From the NCBI GenBank assembly GCA_028285085.1, contig JANQQI010000113.1, forward strand, positions 62,001 through 126,000: 64,000 nucleotides of DNA, written 5' to 3'. The notes beneath the pieces are model-generated. The model saw nothing but the letters and a program-made list of their open reading frames with translations, was not told the DNA's origin and did not search any database. Positions 41,726 through 50,847 of the stretch are shown here, in pieces (the stretch's first letter is position 1; every line of letters starts with the position of its first letter). The stretch is from Saprospiraceae bacterium. Its GTDB lineage: Bacteria > Bacteroidota > Bacteroidia > Chitinophagales > Saprospiraceae. The translations under genes were made by a program, and so were the position numbers.

Positions 41726-43078
41726 ATGGAAAGGCACGCCGACAATCATCGATTGGTTTATTTAGCAGCTATTGTGCTGACTACCTTTTTGTTTCTTATC
41801 CAATGGAAATGGGTAGAAAAAGCTCAGCAATTAGAACGCCAAGAAATGCTGATTAAACTCCAAAAATGGGTACCAGATATAGCCTTAGCCGTCAATGGAT
41901 TAGGGCACGATTATTTTCACGGTGAGCAAATCAAAGTAGAGGAACTAGATTTGGCTTTGGTGGATAGCATCATGGCTGCCTTTGCGCAACGAGCTTCAAT
42001 TGAAACTCCAATTCATTATGCTATTTTCCAGGATACTGTAAATGGTATTTTTTTAAGCAATACCAATGTATATAAAAATCAACTCTTGGCCACGTCAGCA
42101 CGTTCGTGTCTATCTTGCATCGTGTCTTTTAGTATCGTAAAAAAAATGGAGCGAAAAGCAGGCGAAGATGATGACGCATTTTCAAAAAGAATTTCTGAGG
42201 CGGCTGAGCATCAATATTATAGTCCGGTCAAAAATTTAAAAGAACCCGAAGGAAAAATTATATGGTTAGCCATTTTCACACCAGAGCGTTCCCTTTGGCA
42301 ATCCACCTCACTTTGGATTTTGTTTTTTTCAAGTTTAGCTTTAATTATTTTCGTTTTACTTCTTTTTAATTATTTAATAAAATCTTTTTCCAACTTCAAA
42401 GCAGCTACTAAAATCAAAGAGGACTTTTTCAACAGTATGACGCACGAGTTCAAAACACCATTAAGTTCGATTCGCCTAGCATCTAGTGTGCTTCGTCAAA
42501 ATCCTCAAGCCGAAAAGGCTAATACTTTTTTTAATTTAATTGAAAAAGAAAGTCTTATTTTAGAAAACCAGATTGACCGCTTACTTGATTTATCGATTTT
42601 AGAACATAATAATTTAAAACTAGAAAAGGAGCGTATTGAAATTAATGATTTGCTACAACGCGTAAAGCAAAGAGTGACGCCTTTGCTGAATAAATCTCAA
42701 GCTATTTTGGAGATAAAATCAAATGAAAAAATCGACACTTTAAACATCAATCGCCAGCATTTGACAAATACCCTTTGCAATATCATTGAAAACAGTATAA
42801 AATACGGTGGCAATAAAGTCAACATTCTCTTAAGTATAAATCCAGAGGCATCCGGGGTTCAATTTAAAATAAAAGATAACGGACCAGGAATTGATTCTAT
42901 CCACCACGCTAAAATATTCGATCGCTTCTATCGCGCCAACAATGGTAATCAATATAAAGGCAAAGGTTTCGGGATTGGTCTCAGTTACGTCAAAACGATC
43001 GTTGAAGCCCACGGTGGTTCCGTACGAATTAATCCCGAGGTAAAAGACGGTTGCGAATTTATTATCACAATTCCTTGA
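41726..43078 (+). CDS. Membrane sensor histidine kinase of a two-component system
   Basis: 450 residues. TM1 at about 10-26 ('LVYLAAIVLTTFLFLIQW'), a periplasmic sensor of about 160 residues with a Cys pair ('SARSCLSCIVSF'), and TM2 at about 193-216 ('WILFFSSLALIIFVLLLFNY'). HisKA has the phospho-acceptor His240 in 'FFNSMTHEFKTPLSSIRLA'. The HATPase shows 'NTLCNIIENSIKYGGNKV', 'FKIKDNGPGIDSIH' and 'YKGKGFGIGLSYVKTIVE'. It phosphorylates the response regulator encoded 1 nt downstream. The Cys pair might respond to redox or metal, which is speculation. Architecture recalls the RprX type of Bacteroides. Confidence 0.92.
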   Translation: MERHADNHRLVYLAAIVLTTFLFLIQWKWVEKAQQLERQEMLIKLQKWVPDIALAVNGLGHDYFHGEQIKVEELDLALVDSIMAAFAQRASIETPIHYAIFQDTVNGIFLSNTNVYKNQLLATSARSCLSCIVSFSIVKKMERKAGEDDDAFSKRISEAAEHQYYSPVKNLKEPEGKIIWLAIFTPERSLWQSTSLWILFFSSLALIIFVLLLFNYLIKSFSNFKAATKIKEDFFNSMTHEFKTPLSSIRLASSVLRQNPQAEKANTFFNLIEKESLILENQIDRLLDLSILEHNNLKLEKERIEINDLLQRVKQRVTPLLNKSQAILEIKSNEKIDTLNINRQHLTNTLCNIIENSIKYGGNKVNILLSINPEASGVQFKIKDNGPGIDSIHHAKIFDRFYRANNGNQYKGKGFGIGLSYVKTIVEAHGGSVRINPEVKDGCEFIITIP

Positions 43079-43079
43079 T

Positions 43080-43763
43080 ATGTATCATCTGCTATTATTG
43101 GAAGACGATCAAAGTTTTGGCTATATCTTGAAAGAATATCTTTTGATGAAAGATTTCGAGGTAACTTGGGTCAAATCCGGGGAGGAAGCGCTGGAAGCAA
43201 TCGAGCAAAAAGTTTTTGACTTAGCGTTATTGGATATTATGCTCCCCGGCATTGACGGCTTCACTGTTGCCAAAAACATCGTTGCACAACATTCTGAATT
43301 ACCATTTTTGTTTCTCAGTGCTAAGGTTCTAAAAATTGACCAGCTTAAAGGATTTAAACTTGGTGCTTTCGATTATATCACCAAGCCTATTGACGAGGAA
43401 TTACTAGTCGCAAAAATCCGGGCTTTACTACCTCGACTAAAAAAAACGTCCAGCTCAAGCGAAACGTACAGCATTGGTCGCTATATTTTCCATCCTAATA
43501 TTTGTGAATTAAATTTCGGTGATCAAAGCAAAAAACTAACCGATCGCGAAGCAAATTTATTAAGACTACTTTGTGAACAGCAAGGCAAATTGCTTGACCG
43601 GAAAATAGCCTTAAAAACACTATGGGGTTCTACCGATGAATTCAGCCGGAAAAGTATGGATGTTTTTATTTCACATCTACGAAAATATTTATCCGCAGAT
43701 CCAAACATTAAAATCGAAAACATTCACGGTCGTGGATTTATTTTAAAAATTAATACCAACTAA
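43080..43763 (+). CDS. OmpR/PhoB-type response regulator
   Basis: 227 residues. The receiver (1-115) has acidic residues Glu8-Asp9-Asp10 ('LLLLEDDQSFGY'), phospho-acceptor Asp52 ('LALLDIMLPGIDGF'), 'FLSAK' and Lys102 ('YITKP'). The C-terminal winged helix (about 130-225) shows 'KLTDREANLLRLLCEQQGKL', 'MDVFISHLRKYLSADP' and 'IENIHGRGFILKI'. It is the cognate DNA-binding partner of the kinase whose stop lies one base upstream. Target genes cannot be seen. The operon ends in a strong terminator shared with the convergent adhesin gene. Confidence 0.93.
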   Translation: MYHLLLLEDDQSFGYILKEYLLMKDFEVTWVKSGEEALEAIEQKVFDLALLDIMLPGIDGFTVAKNIVAQHSELPFLFLSAKVLKIDQLKGFKLGAFDYITKPIDEELLVAKIRALLPRLKKTSSSSETYSIGRYIFHPNICELNFGDQSKKLTDREANLLRLLCEQQGKLLDRKIALKTLWGSTDEFSRKSMDVFISHLRKYLSADPNIKIENIHGRGFILKINTN

Positions 43764-43784
43764 TTTCTAACTCTTACAAAACAC

Positions 43785-43816
43785 AAAGCGCATCGATCAA
43801 TCGACCGATGCGCTTT
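43785..43816. terminator. Bidirectional terminator between convergent genes
   Basis: Perfect 11-bp arms AAAGCGCATCG (43785-43795) and CGATGCGCTTT (43806-43816), 10-nt loop, A/T-rich on both sides. Confidence 0.9.
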
Positions 43817-43840
43817 GATTATTTTAAAAATGAATTTCCT

Positions 43841-46800
43841 CTAATACATCAAGGTAACATCTCCTCGATATAAAAGCGTCAATCCATCTACAAAAGTCAC
43901 TTCAGCTATATAAACGTATACCCCAGAATCCATCCGTTTACCTTTAAAAGTACCATCCCAGCCATATTCGATATCAAAATCTCCGGGAATAAAATTACGT
44001 GCTTCGTGGACTTGCTCCCCCCAGCGATCGTAGACTTGTAAAAAGTTGACCTGTTGAACACCTCGTCCAACGAAAACCTGGAAGAAGTCATTATTACCAT
44101 CGCCATCCGGGGTGAAGATATTCGGAATATAGACGTTACGATTTTTATCAATCTCAATCAGAACATCATCCGAACCAACGCAACCATTCGTATCACGTAC
44201 GGTCACCGTGTAAAGTATATCCTCAAACGGCTTCACCAACACTTCCGAACAATCAAAGCTGGTACACAACAAATCAGTGAGCGGATTCCAGATGATAGAA
44301 TCTAATGGTAAAGATGAGCCAATGACAGGTTCTAGCTCGACACTATCACCTAGTTCCAGCGTGATATCTGGCCCCAACTCTACTATGATGGGCGGTGGCT
44401 GATTGATGGTAATATCCAGAGAAGCGCTACAGCGCGCACTATCAAAGACCATCACGGTATGATCACCAGCCAAGACCGGAATACTTCCGGTAATTTGCTG
44501 CGTAGAACTGCCGTTTACCGAAAACTGATATGGCGGATTAAAGCCATCCAGACCACCACCGTAGGCAGTGTCAATCGTAATGAAGGTCTGGAAGCCAAAA
44601 CAAGCGGGCTCAGGAATTTCATTTAGCTCAAAAATAATGGGCTCCGGCTCACTAATCGCGTAGGTCACTTCATCCGAGCAGTTATTCTGATCGGTAACGG
44701 TAACCGTATAAACGCCAGCTGGTAAATCACTAGCAATATTAGTGGTTGAGACATTTCCAGTCCAGGTATAAGTCGCCGGCCCGGGATTACCTCCCGACCA
44801 GAAGACCTCAATCTGGCCATCCTCTTCGCCATTACAGCTAGCATCAAAGGTATTATCAAAATTAATATCGGCGACCAAAATCTCTGGCTCGCCTACCTCG
44901 ATGTTAAAGGCAAAAGTACAATCATTAGCATCTGTGATGATACCGCTGTAGGTACCCGCTGGCACATCGGAAATCGTAGGACCGGTAACATTTGGATTGA
45001 TCCATTGATAAGTATAACCAGGCATACCACCCAGTGCTTGCACAGTAGCTGCACCATCGCTATCACCAAAACAGCTCACTTGGGTACTAAAGGTATTATC
45101 AATATCTAGTTCCAGAGCAGTTGGTGCCTGGATTTCATCGCTAACGATCGCAAAGCACAGTCCGTCCGTCACCGTAACCATAAATTCCCCTTGACAAAGT
45201 TGCATGGCCTCACTTTGGACAACCCCTATTTCAGTTTCCCCAGAACTCCAGCTATAATTGTATACGCCCGTTCCGGCGGTACCTCCCGAAGCAATAGCTA
45301 CAGCCGAACCATCACAGGGCACGCCGCCGTTACAGGTCACCGGCTCTAAATTCGTCAAAGTGACTTCGATACTTGGTGGATCGGGCAAAAAGATTGTTTC
45401 TATGACTTCATCGCCACAATTACCAGAATCCGTAATCGTAACGGTATAATTCATTTCGCCATCAAGGCCAAAGAGGACTTGATCGTTAGTCGTTACTCCA
45501 GTTGACCAGGCATATTCGTATGGTTCCGTACCGCCGCTGGCAAAAATGATAATCTGGCCGTTATTATCCCCAGGACAATTCGGTGGTGTAATCTGGAAAG
45601 AATCCAGCACCAAAGGCGTCGGGGCAAAAAGCGTAGCAGAATCGACGACTGAACAGCCATCCTCCGCGGTAATAGTCACGTAGTAAGTACCAGGGCCAAT
45701 ATTTGAAATGGTCTCGTCGGCACCAACGAAAGGCGGATCCCAAGTATAGGAATCAATCGGTGAATTGGCCGGCTGAACATTGACGGTCAACGAGCCATTC
45801 ATATCCGTTGGACAAGCAACACTTATCGAATCCCAAGAGGTAATTGTTGGGACTTCCGGTGGATTAATGGTAAAACATTCGATTTGTTCACAATTATTAT
45901 CATCCGTAACGGTTACACAGAAGTTACCCGGAGGTAAGCCATTTACAGAAGGTCCGTTACTGTTTACACTCCAACTATAACCATAATCTGATCCCGGCGC
46001 AATATTACCACCGGTAGCTTCTACCACGATAGAACCATCCGCACCGTTTCCATTACAGGTCACGTGATTAAGCGCCGTGGCAGTCACAATAATTGGTGAA
46101 ACACCGATACCATAATTCAGCAACGAACGGGTACACCCTGCCGCATCGATCACCGTAATAGAGTAAGAACCTGCAACAAGGCCCGTAATCTGGGTCACGT
46201 TCATATCCGTGGTTGACCACAAAATCGTATGTGGTGTAACACCACCTAAGGGCAGGTTATCGATGAAAATTTCTCCATCGGCCGAATTGGGGCAAGTTGG
46301 ATCAACATCATCCAAAGAGATAAACAAGGTCGGCGCATCAAACACCTCTACATTGGCCACTTCCATTCCTCCGGCAGCATCGGTTACAGTTACACTGTAC
46401 GAGCCCGGTGGTAAGCCGACATCGCCCACAGGCATATTATCTCCAGCCGTATCCGTATCTCCATTATTGGTAATCGTGCCACTGCCGTTAATCGTTGGAT
46501 CGGCAATATTTTCCCAGTTATAAGTATAAGGTGCTGCACTTCCCGAAGCCGTGATGGAGAAGGTTCCCGCATCAACCGGCGAACTCGAAGAAGAGCTACA
46601 GCTTGTAAAGGTCAAATTGATATTCCCCGTCACCGTTACGGAACCGGCGTTACTCACTAGCCCCAATTCTTGCTGAGCAGAATTGACCGCTTCCATCTCA
46701 GTTGGTGTCCCGGAGAAGGTAATCGGTGAACTTGAACCGGGAGGGCCAATCACTGTGAAGCACAGTTCGTAAATCACCGTATTATCCGGTAAATCAATCC

Positions 46801-47929
46801 CCATGAAACTAACATCAAACCAGCTCACTGTGGCAACATCCACGATAGGAGGCGCTGGACCAAAGTTGAGGTCGGCTAAACTACCCGTCGCATTGACCGA
46901 TGAAAATTCAAGAATCGTGGGATCCCACTCAACAGAATATTGGAAAGACAAAACGTCCGTAAAATCTTGTACAGAAATGGGTACACAAACGATACTACCA
47001 TTAGGCCCAATCTCATCGCCAGCGATGAAATTCACCGCATCACAAGCGGTCATATCGATTGTAAAAGAAGCGGCACAACTGACGCCATCTTCAACTAACA
47101 CATTATAAATACCCGGCTGTGGTACCGTAAAAGCCACTATATCACCATGGTTATAGTTTCCTCCAGTCAAATCGCCAGTAATTGTTGGATCGAGGTTCAG
47201 GCTGACGGAGATCGTATAAGTCTCATTAGGATCGAACTCGGGCAGACCACCTTCGACGACGAAAGAACCCGTACAGTTACCGGCCGCATTATTATTAAGA
47301 TTCAGGCCTTCGATCTGATTCAGATAAGTAACAGAAAAGGCATCACTGGTATTCACATTGATGCAAGGCCCCAGCTCCATCGTATTCGGATCTTCTTCGA
47401 CCCCGAAAGACGCAAAGTCATCGAGGGTAATCGGCGCGAAGAATACTTGCATGGGTGCTCCGCCATTAAAAACGTTTTGCACTTGGCCTGCATTAAAGAA
47501 AGTCGCATTACCGTCAATGGTCACTCCAGATTGGACGGCATTCACGGCGGGCGGATCGATATGACAAGGGTCAGATAAGACAGAATTCCAATCTGGCCCG
47601 CTCACGGAAGGTGGACAGCTGTAAAATACATAGCTGATACCGGGAGCGGAAACAGGCTGTGGATCACCACTCAAATCAAAATCACCGTTGTGATTCACAG
47701 CCAGTGAATCTCCCAAACAGAGAAACAAGACATTATTGGATTGGGCGGAGGCGAAGAGGGACTGGGTGGAAGTTCCTGCAAAAGGGCTGGCGCCTTGGGG
47801 GCAAACTACGCTTCGGTTGGCGTTCTCAACATAATTATAATCCCCGGGTTGCAATTGAGCCGGCATTTGTGCACTCGCCCAAAAGCTTAGTAGTAGGCAA
47901 TAGGTTAGTGGGATTAAGCGTCTTATCAT
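43841..47929 (-). CDS. Large secreted protein: cohesin-like domain, about nine SprB repeats, T9SS type B C-terminal domain
   Basis: 1362 residues from the ATG at 47929, directly at a signal peptide ('LIPLTYCLLLSFWASAQ'); the longer frame to 47992 is not signal-like. After a ~270-residue N-terminal region comes a cohesin-like domain (about 310-435: 'GSIVCVPISVQDFTDVLSFQ', 'SVEWDPTILEFSSVNATGSL', 'VIYELCFTVIG'). Then about nine SprB-type modules follow ('GLVAGSYSITVIDAAGC', 'GPGTYYVTITAEDGC', 'DLPAGVYTVTVTDQNNC'). The last ~100 residues are the gliding-associated type B domain ('NIFTPDGDGNNDFFQVFVGR', 'LQVYDRWGEQVHEARNF', 'GWDGTFKGKRMDSGVYVYIA'). Predicted surface adhesin exported by T9SS. The cohesin fold suggests a protein-protein contact, but no dockerin partner is seen nearby. 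Confidence 0.88.
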   Translation of the reverse strand: MIRRLIPLTYCLLLSFWASAQMPAQLQPGDYNYVENANRSVVCPQGASPFAGTSTQSLFASAQSNNVLFLCLGDSLAVNHNGDFDLSGDPQPVSAPGISYVFYSCPPSVSGPDWNSVLSDPCHIDPPAVNAVQSGVTIDGNATFFNAGQVQNVFNGGAPMQVFFAPITLDDFASFGVEEDPNTMELGPCINVNTSDAFSVTYLNQIEGLNLNNNAAGNCTGSFVVEGGLPEFDPNETYTISVSLNLDPTITGDLTGGNYNHGDIVAFTVPQPGIYNVLVEDGVSCAASFTIDMTACDAVNFIAGDEIGPNGSIVCVPISVQDFTDVLSFQYSVEWDPTILEFSSVNATGSLADLNFGPAPPIVDVATVSWFDVSFMGIDLPDNTVIYELCFTVIGPPGSSSPITFSGTPTEMEAVNSAQQELGLVSNAGSVTVTGNINLTFTSCSSSSSSPVDAGTFSITASGSAAPYTYNWENIADPTINGSGTITNNGDTDTAGDNMPVGDVGLPPGSYSVTVTDAAGGMEVANVEVFDAPTLFISLDDVDPTCPNSADGEIFIDNLPLGGVTPHTILWSTTDMNVTQITGLVAGSYSITVIDAAGCTRSLLNYGIGVSPIIVTATALNHVTCNGNGADGSIVVEATGGNIAPGSDYGYSWSVNSNGPSVNGLPPGNFCVTVTDDNNCEQIECFTINPPEVPTITSWDSISVACPTDMNGSLTVNVQPANSPIDSYTWDPPFVGADETISNIGPGTYYVTITAEDGCSVVDSATLFAPTPLVLDSFQITPPNCPGDNNGQIIIFASGGTEPYEYAWSTGVTTNDQVLFGLDGEMNYTVTITDSGNCGDEVIETIFLPDPPSIEVTLTNLEPVTCNGGVPCDGSAVAIASGGTAGTGVYNYSWSSGETEIGVVQSEAMQLCQGEFMVTVTDGLCFAIVSDEIQAPTALELDIDNTFSTQVSCFGDSDGAATVQALGGMPGYTYQWINPNVTGPTISDVPAGTYSGIITDANDCTFAFNIEVGEPEILVADINFDNTFDASCNGEEDGQIEVFWSGGNPGPATYTWTGNVSTTNIASDLPAGVYTVTVTDQNNCSDEVTYAISEPEPIIFELNEIPEPACFGFQTFITIDTAYGGGLDGFNPPYQFSVNGSSTQQITGSIPVLAGDHTVMVFDSARCSASLDITINQPPPIIVELGPDITLELGDSVELEPVIGSSLPLDSIIWNPLTDLLCTSFDCSEVLVKPFEDILYTVTVRDTNGCVGSDDVLIEIDKNRNVYIPNIFTPDGDGNNDFFQVFVGRGVQQVNFLQVYDRWGEQVHEARNFIPGDFDIEYGWDGTFKGKRMDSGVYVYIAEVTFVDGLTLLYRGDVTLMY

Positions 47930-48125
47930 CGTCAAAATTTTAATTGAAATTCTACTCGTAGGATAAATAACGGGCAAAACAAAATCGGACATGCTTTAAC
48001 AGAAAGCAAAGTTAGTTCCAATTTTATTCAAATTTTTTTTAAAGTATCAGGGTAGCGAAAATATAGATAGTAACTGCTTTTGTGTGCGGATTATTGTCTC
48101 CGGTTTAGACAAGTTGGCCCGGCGC

Positions 48126-48146
48126 AAAAATAGCAGATTTTTGCTA
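48126..48146 (-). terminator. Weak hairpin-plus-T-run downstream of hutI
   Basis: On the minus strand, TAGCA pairs with TGCTA (48131-48146) and is followed by TTTTTG. The stem is only 5 bp, so this is a tentative terminator for hutI, 55 nt after its stop. Confidence 0.35.
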
Positions 48147-48200
48147 AAAAAATGCTGCTTTAACAGTTCGAATGCCGCTTTGTCATTTAACTGGCGGTTT

Positions 48201-49445
48201 TTATTGGACCTCGCCACGTAATATCACCTTTTTTACCAAATCACTTCCAAAAGCATAAGGGATATAGGCCAGAGAAGAGATAGGTGAGGTAATCAGCAGA
48301 TTAGCTATTTTTCCGACACGGATGCTGCCTAGCTCGTCGGCTAGCTCCATGGCGGCAGCCCCATTGATTGTCGCAGCATTGATAGCTTCCTCCGGCGTCA
48401 TCCGCAATTTGATACACGCCAGCGATAACACAAAGGGCATTCGGCCCGAAGGGGTCGAACCTGGATTGAAATCCGTTGCCAAAGCAATCGCCACGCCTGC
48501 ATCAAGCATTTCGCGGGCCGGCGGGTAGTGATCGTTGAGGAAAAACGGGGCCGACGGCAGCAAAGTCGCAATTGTCTCCGCCGAACGCAGACAATCAATC
48601 TCTTCCTGATTGACAACTTCGAGATGATCCACTGAGATAGCACCACGCTGCACGGCCGCCTGAATGCCGCCCATGCTATTAAATTGGTTAGTGTGTATCT
48701 TGGGTTTGAGGCCGAAGCGTAATCCGGCCGCCATAATCTGATCGGCCTCAGCTACACTAAAGAAGTTCTTTTCGCAAAAAACATCGATGTATTCCGCCAA
48801 ACCCTCATCTGCTACTCGCGGAATCATCTCTTCGATGACTAATTTCACAAAGTCTTCTCGATTATTTTTAAACGCTTGCGGAAGAGCGTGAGCCCCCAAT
48901 AAGGTAGTTTTAATACTCAAAGACGATTGCTCAGCCAAGCGTTTGGCTACTCTTAGCATCTTTAGCTCCGCTTCGAGGGTGAGGCCATAGCCACTCTTGA
49001 TTTCGATGGCGCCGGTTCCGTAACCCTTGACCTCTTCCAATCGTCGCCAGGCCTGTTCGAATAAATCATCTTCCGAGGCATCTTGCAAGCGGCGGGCAGA
49101 ATTGAGAATCCCTCCGCCCCGCCGCGCGATCTCTTCGTAGGATAAGCCGTGAATACGATCTACGAATTCCGTTTCGCGGCTCCCGGCAAAGACCAGATGC
49201 GTATGCGAATCACACCAGGCTGGGAGTACAGTGCCGCCCGCTACATCAATTACCTCATCCGCACGCTCGGGGCAAGTGCTCATTGGCCCGAAATCCAGGA
49301 TGCGTTCTCCTTCGATCAGAAGCCAAGCATCATCTACGCTGGGTAAAACACGCATGGCCTCCGCCCGTCGGGGTGAAGGCCATGTTTGAGCTTCTGTCTC
49401 AGTTTGCACTAATTGTCGAATATTACGAAGGAGCAGTGTGGCCAT
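48201..49445 (-). CDS. hutI: Imidazolonepropionase
   Basis: 414 residues, normal length. HutI is the amidohydrolase that opens 4-imidazolone-5-propanoate to N-formimino-L-glutamate in histidine degradation. Metal ligands His81 and His83 lie in 'WCDSHTHLVFAGSRETEF'. Substrate-loop features include 'GGGILNSARRLQDASEDDLF', 'IEIKSGYGLTLEAELKML', 'PKIHTNQFNSMGGIQAA' and 'SVDHLEVV', and the late Asp in 'ALATDFNPGSTPSGRMPF'. The other hut genes are not in this window. It starts 23 nt after the upstream thioredoxin-SPOR gene but has its own well-formed promoter with an internal palindrome, so it can be expressed separately. Confidence 0.93.
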   Translation of the reverse strand: MATLLLRNIRQLVQTETEAQTWPSPRRAEAMRVLPSVDDAWLLIEGERILDFGPMSTCPERADEVIDVAGGTVLPAWCDSHTHLVFAGSRETEFVDRIHGLSYEEIARRGGGILNSARRLQDASEDDLFEQAWRRLEEVKGYGTGAIEIKSGYGLTLEAELKMLRVAKRLAEQSSLSIKTTLLGAHALPQAFKNNREDFVKLVIEEMIPRVADEGLAEYIDVFCEKNFFSVAEADQIMAAGLRFGLKPKIHTNQFNSMGGIQAAVQRGAISVDHLEVVNQEEIDCLRSAETIATLLPSAPFFLNDHYPPAREMLDAGVAIALATDFNPGSTPSGRMPFVLSLACIKLRMTPEEAINAATINGAAAMELADELGSIRVGKIANLLITSPISSLAYIPYAFGSDLVKKVILRGEVQ

Positions 49446-49455
49446 TTTTTTGCCG

Positions 49456-49487
49456 CAAAGGTAAGGGTCTACTTCATTGTAGACAAA
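49456..49487 (-). promoter_or_regulatory. hutI promoter, TTTG-N20-TACCTTTG, with palindrome in the spacer
   Basis: On the minus strand a -33 TTTG (49487-49484) is separated by exactly 20 nt from the -7 TACCTTTG (49463-49456), an ideal Bacteroidota promoter. The spacer contains GTCTAC-N6-GTAGAC (49484-49467), a perfect palindrome that could be an operator. The promoter overlaps the last codons and stop (49471-49469) of the upstream gene, and the -7 box is 10 nt from the hutI ATG. Confidence 0.7.
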
Positions 49488-50353
49488 TCCTTAATGATTC
49501 CTTCTACACCTTTGCGTTTCATTTTGGCTTGGTAACCAAGGGCTGACTGTCGATCGGAAAAATTCCCCAGCAAAATTTTGTATACCGTACGGCTTTGCAA
49601 GCGGTCGACGTGTACGATGATGGGGGCATCAAAGCGCTCGCGCAGCTTAGCTACTTCGCGCAGTACATTGCCGTATTCACCGAAGGCACCAATCTGAACG
49701 CTAAATCCCTCCGAAGGTTGATGCATCACTTCAAAGCGATACAACCCTTCCCCGCTGGGAGCAGGCTCCGCGGTAGGTGGTGTATTCGTACTAGGCTCAG
49801 ACACTGGCACCGGGCGATCGACCTGAGGTGGTGCTGGTCGGGTGCTTTGAGTAGGCTGCTTAACGATCGGAGAATGACTTTCTGCTGGCGTAGGCCGTTT
49901 TTTAGGGACTACAGCGGCGGCCGTTCGTTGCCGATGTTCGGGTTGATCGTGCTTTTTCAAAATTGATAGCAGTTTAGTCGCCGGAAGAGATTCTTCGTAT
50001 TTCCCGAGCACCTTCCCCTTTGAGTCAAACACTAAAATGGTCGGCAACACTTGTACATTATATTGCTGCTTGTAAGCATATCCATCAAAATCATCGATAT
50101 CGACCTTGACCGGAATATAATTTCGATCCACATAATTCACGACCTGGGGATTGGTATAAGTCGTTTCGTCCATCCACCGGCAAGGCATACACCAACTGGC
50201 TGTAAATTGGACAAAGTACAGCTTGCCTTCAGCGGCAGCCATGGATTCGGCCTTTTTCAAACTCCCTTGATAAAAGTCCACCTTAGCGGGGGGAGCGGCC
50301 ATTAAATATGCTGGCAATAGCAGCAAGATGAGCATGATCCTGGGCATTTTCAT
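49469..50353 (-). CDS. Periplasmic thioredoxin-SPOR domain fusion protein
   Basis: 294 residues. Signal peptide about 1-20 ('IMLILLLLPAYLMAAPP'). A thioredoxin-fold domain (about 25-135) has the redox pair Cys55/Cys58 in 'TASWCMPCRWMDE' and the cis-proline Pro104 in 'VQVLPTILVFD'. A Pro/Ser/Thr-rich linker (about 138-205) leads to a SPOR domain (about 213-290: 'GFSVQIGAFGEYGNVLREVA', 'YKILLGNFSDRQSALGYQAK'). Thioredoxin-like proteins of this type reduce or isomerise disulfides outside the cytoplasm; SPOR domains bind denuded peptidoglycan, typically at division sites. The fusion suggests a thiol oxidoreductase tethered to the cell wall or septum. That is inference; each domain is clear. Confidence 0.88.
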   Translation of the reverse strand: MKMPRIMLILLLLPAYLMAAPPAKVDFYQGSLKKAESMAAAEGKLYFVQFTASWCMPCRWMDETTYTNPQVVNYVDRNYIPVKVDIDDFDGYAYKQQYNVQVLPTILVFDSKGKVLGKYEESLPATKLLSILKKHDQPEHRQRTAAAVVPKKRPTPAESHSPIVKQPTQSTRPAPPQVDRPVPVSEPSTNTPPTAEPAPSGEGLYRFEVMHQPSEGFSVQIGAFGEYGNVLREVAKLRERFDAPIIVHVDRLQSRTVYKILLGNFSDRQSALGYQAKMKRKGVEGIIKDLSTMK

Positions 50354-50847
50354 ATCCTACGTGTTTTGTAATAAATACATTAAAAAACCAAGTAGCAAAT
50401 AGATCAAAGGAAGGCGTGTAAGTCTTCTCTTATAGTGATTATAGCTGATTAAGTTGTATAGTATGTTTTTTTTAAATAAGGTTCAATGAAAAAGAAGGGA
50501 ATCATTCGTTTTTAACAAAATGTTTACTAATTCCACCTATTTTTATTGAAAAGTAAGTCTTTTTTTTAAACGACATTTCTATCCATTTCCTCTTCAAAAA
50601 CGATACCATATACATTATAAAATGATGTTATTTAAAATAGTCGACAAATCGGCCTAAGGGATAAAAAGCTAGGAAATTTAGTTCTAAAAGGGGGAAATCC
50701 TTATCATTGCACTCGAAACTTAATTCTTAGATGAATTTCGCGTACAGTCATAGGATTAATGACTGTTTATGGCCATCATAATAAAGCTTTTTTGCATGAA
50801 TGCCAGATGAAATTCATTAGCAGACGACTAACTTTCAATCTAATACT
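50354..50847 (+). other. AT-rich intergenic region upstream of fabH
   Basis: About 490 bases between divergent genes, very AT-rich with T-runs near 50464-50473 and 50561-50568, no ORF of note. The only clear structure is the palindrome at 50744-50766. The plsX and rpmF genes often found before fabH in other bacteria are absent. Confidence 0.5.
50744..50766 (+). promoter_or_regulatory. Palindrome upstream of fabH (possible operator)
   Basis: Perfect 8-bp arms ACAGTCAT (50744-50751) and ATGACTGT (50759-50766), 7-nt spacer, 81 nt upstream of the fabH ATG. It could be a binding site for a lipid-synthesis repressor or simply a hairpin; it does not resemble the FapR site as I recall it. Confidence 0.4.

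Noticed and set aside
43841-47992. Short plus-strand ORFs opposite the minus-strand adhesin gene
   Set aside because: They are antisense shadows created by the codon bias of the large gene, with no independent protein features.
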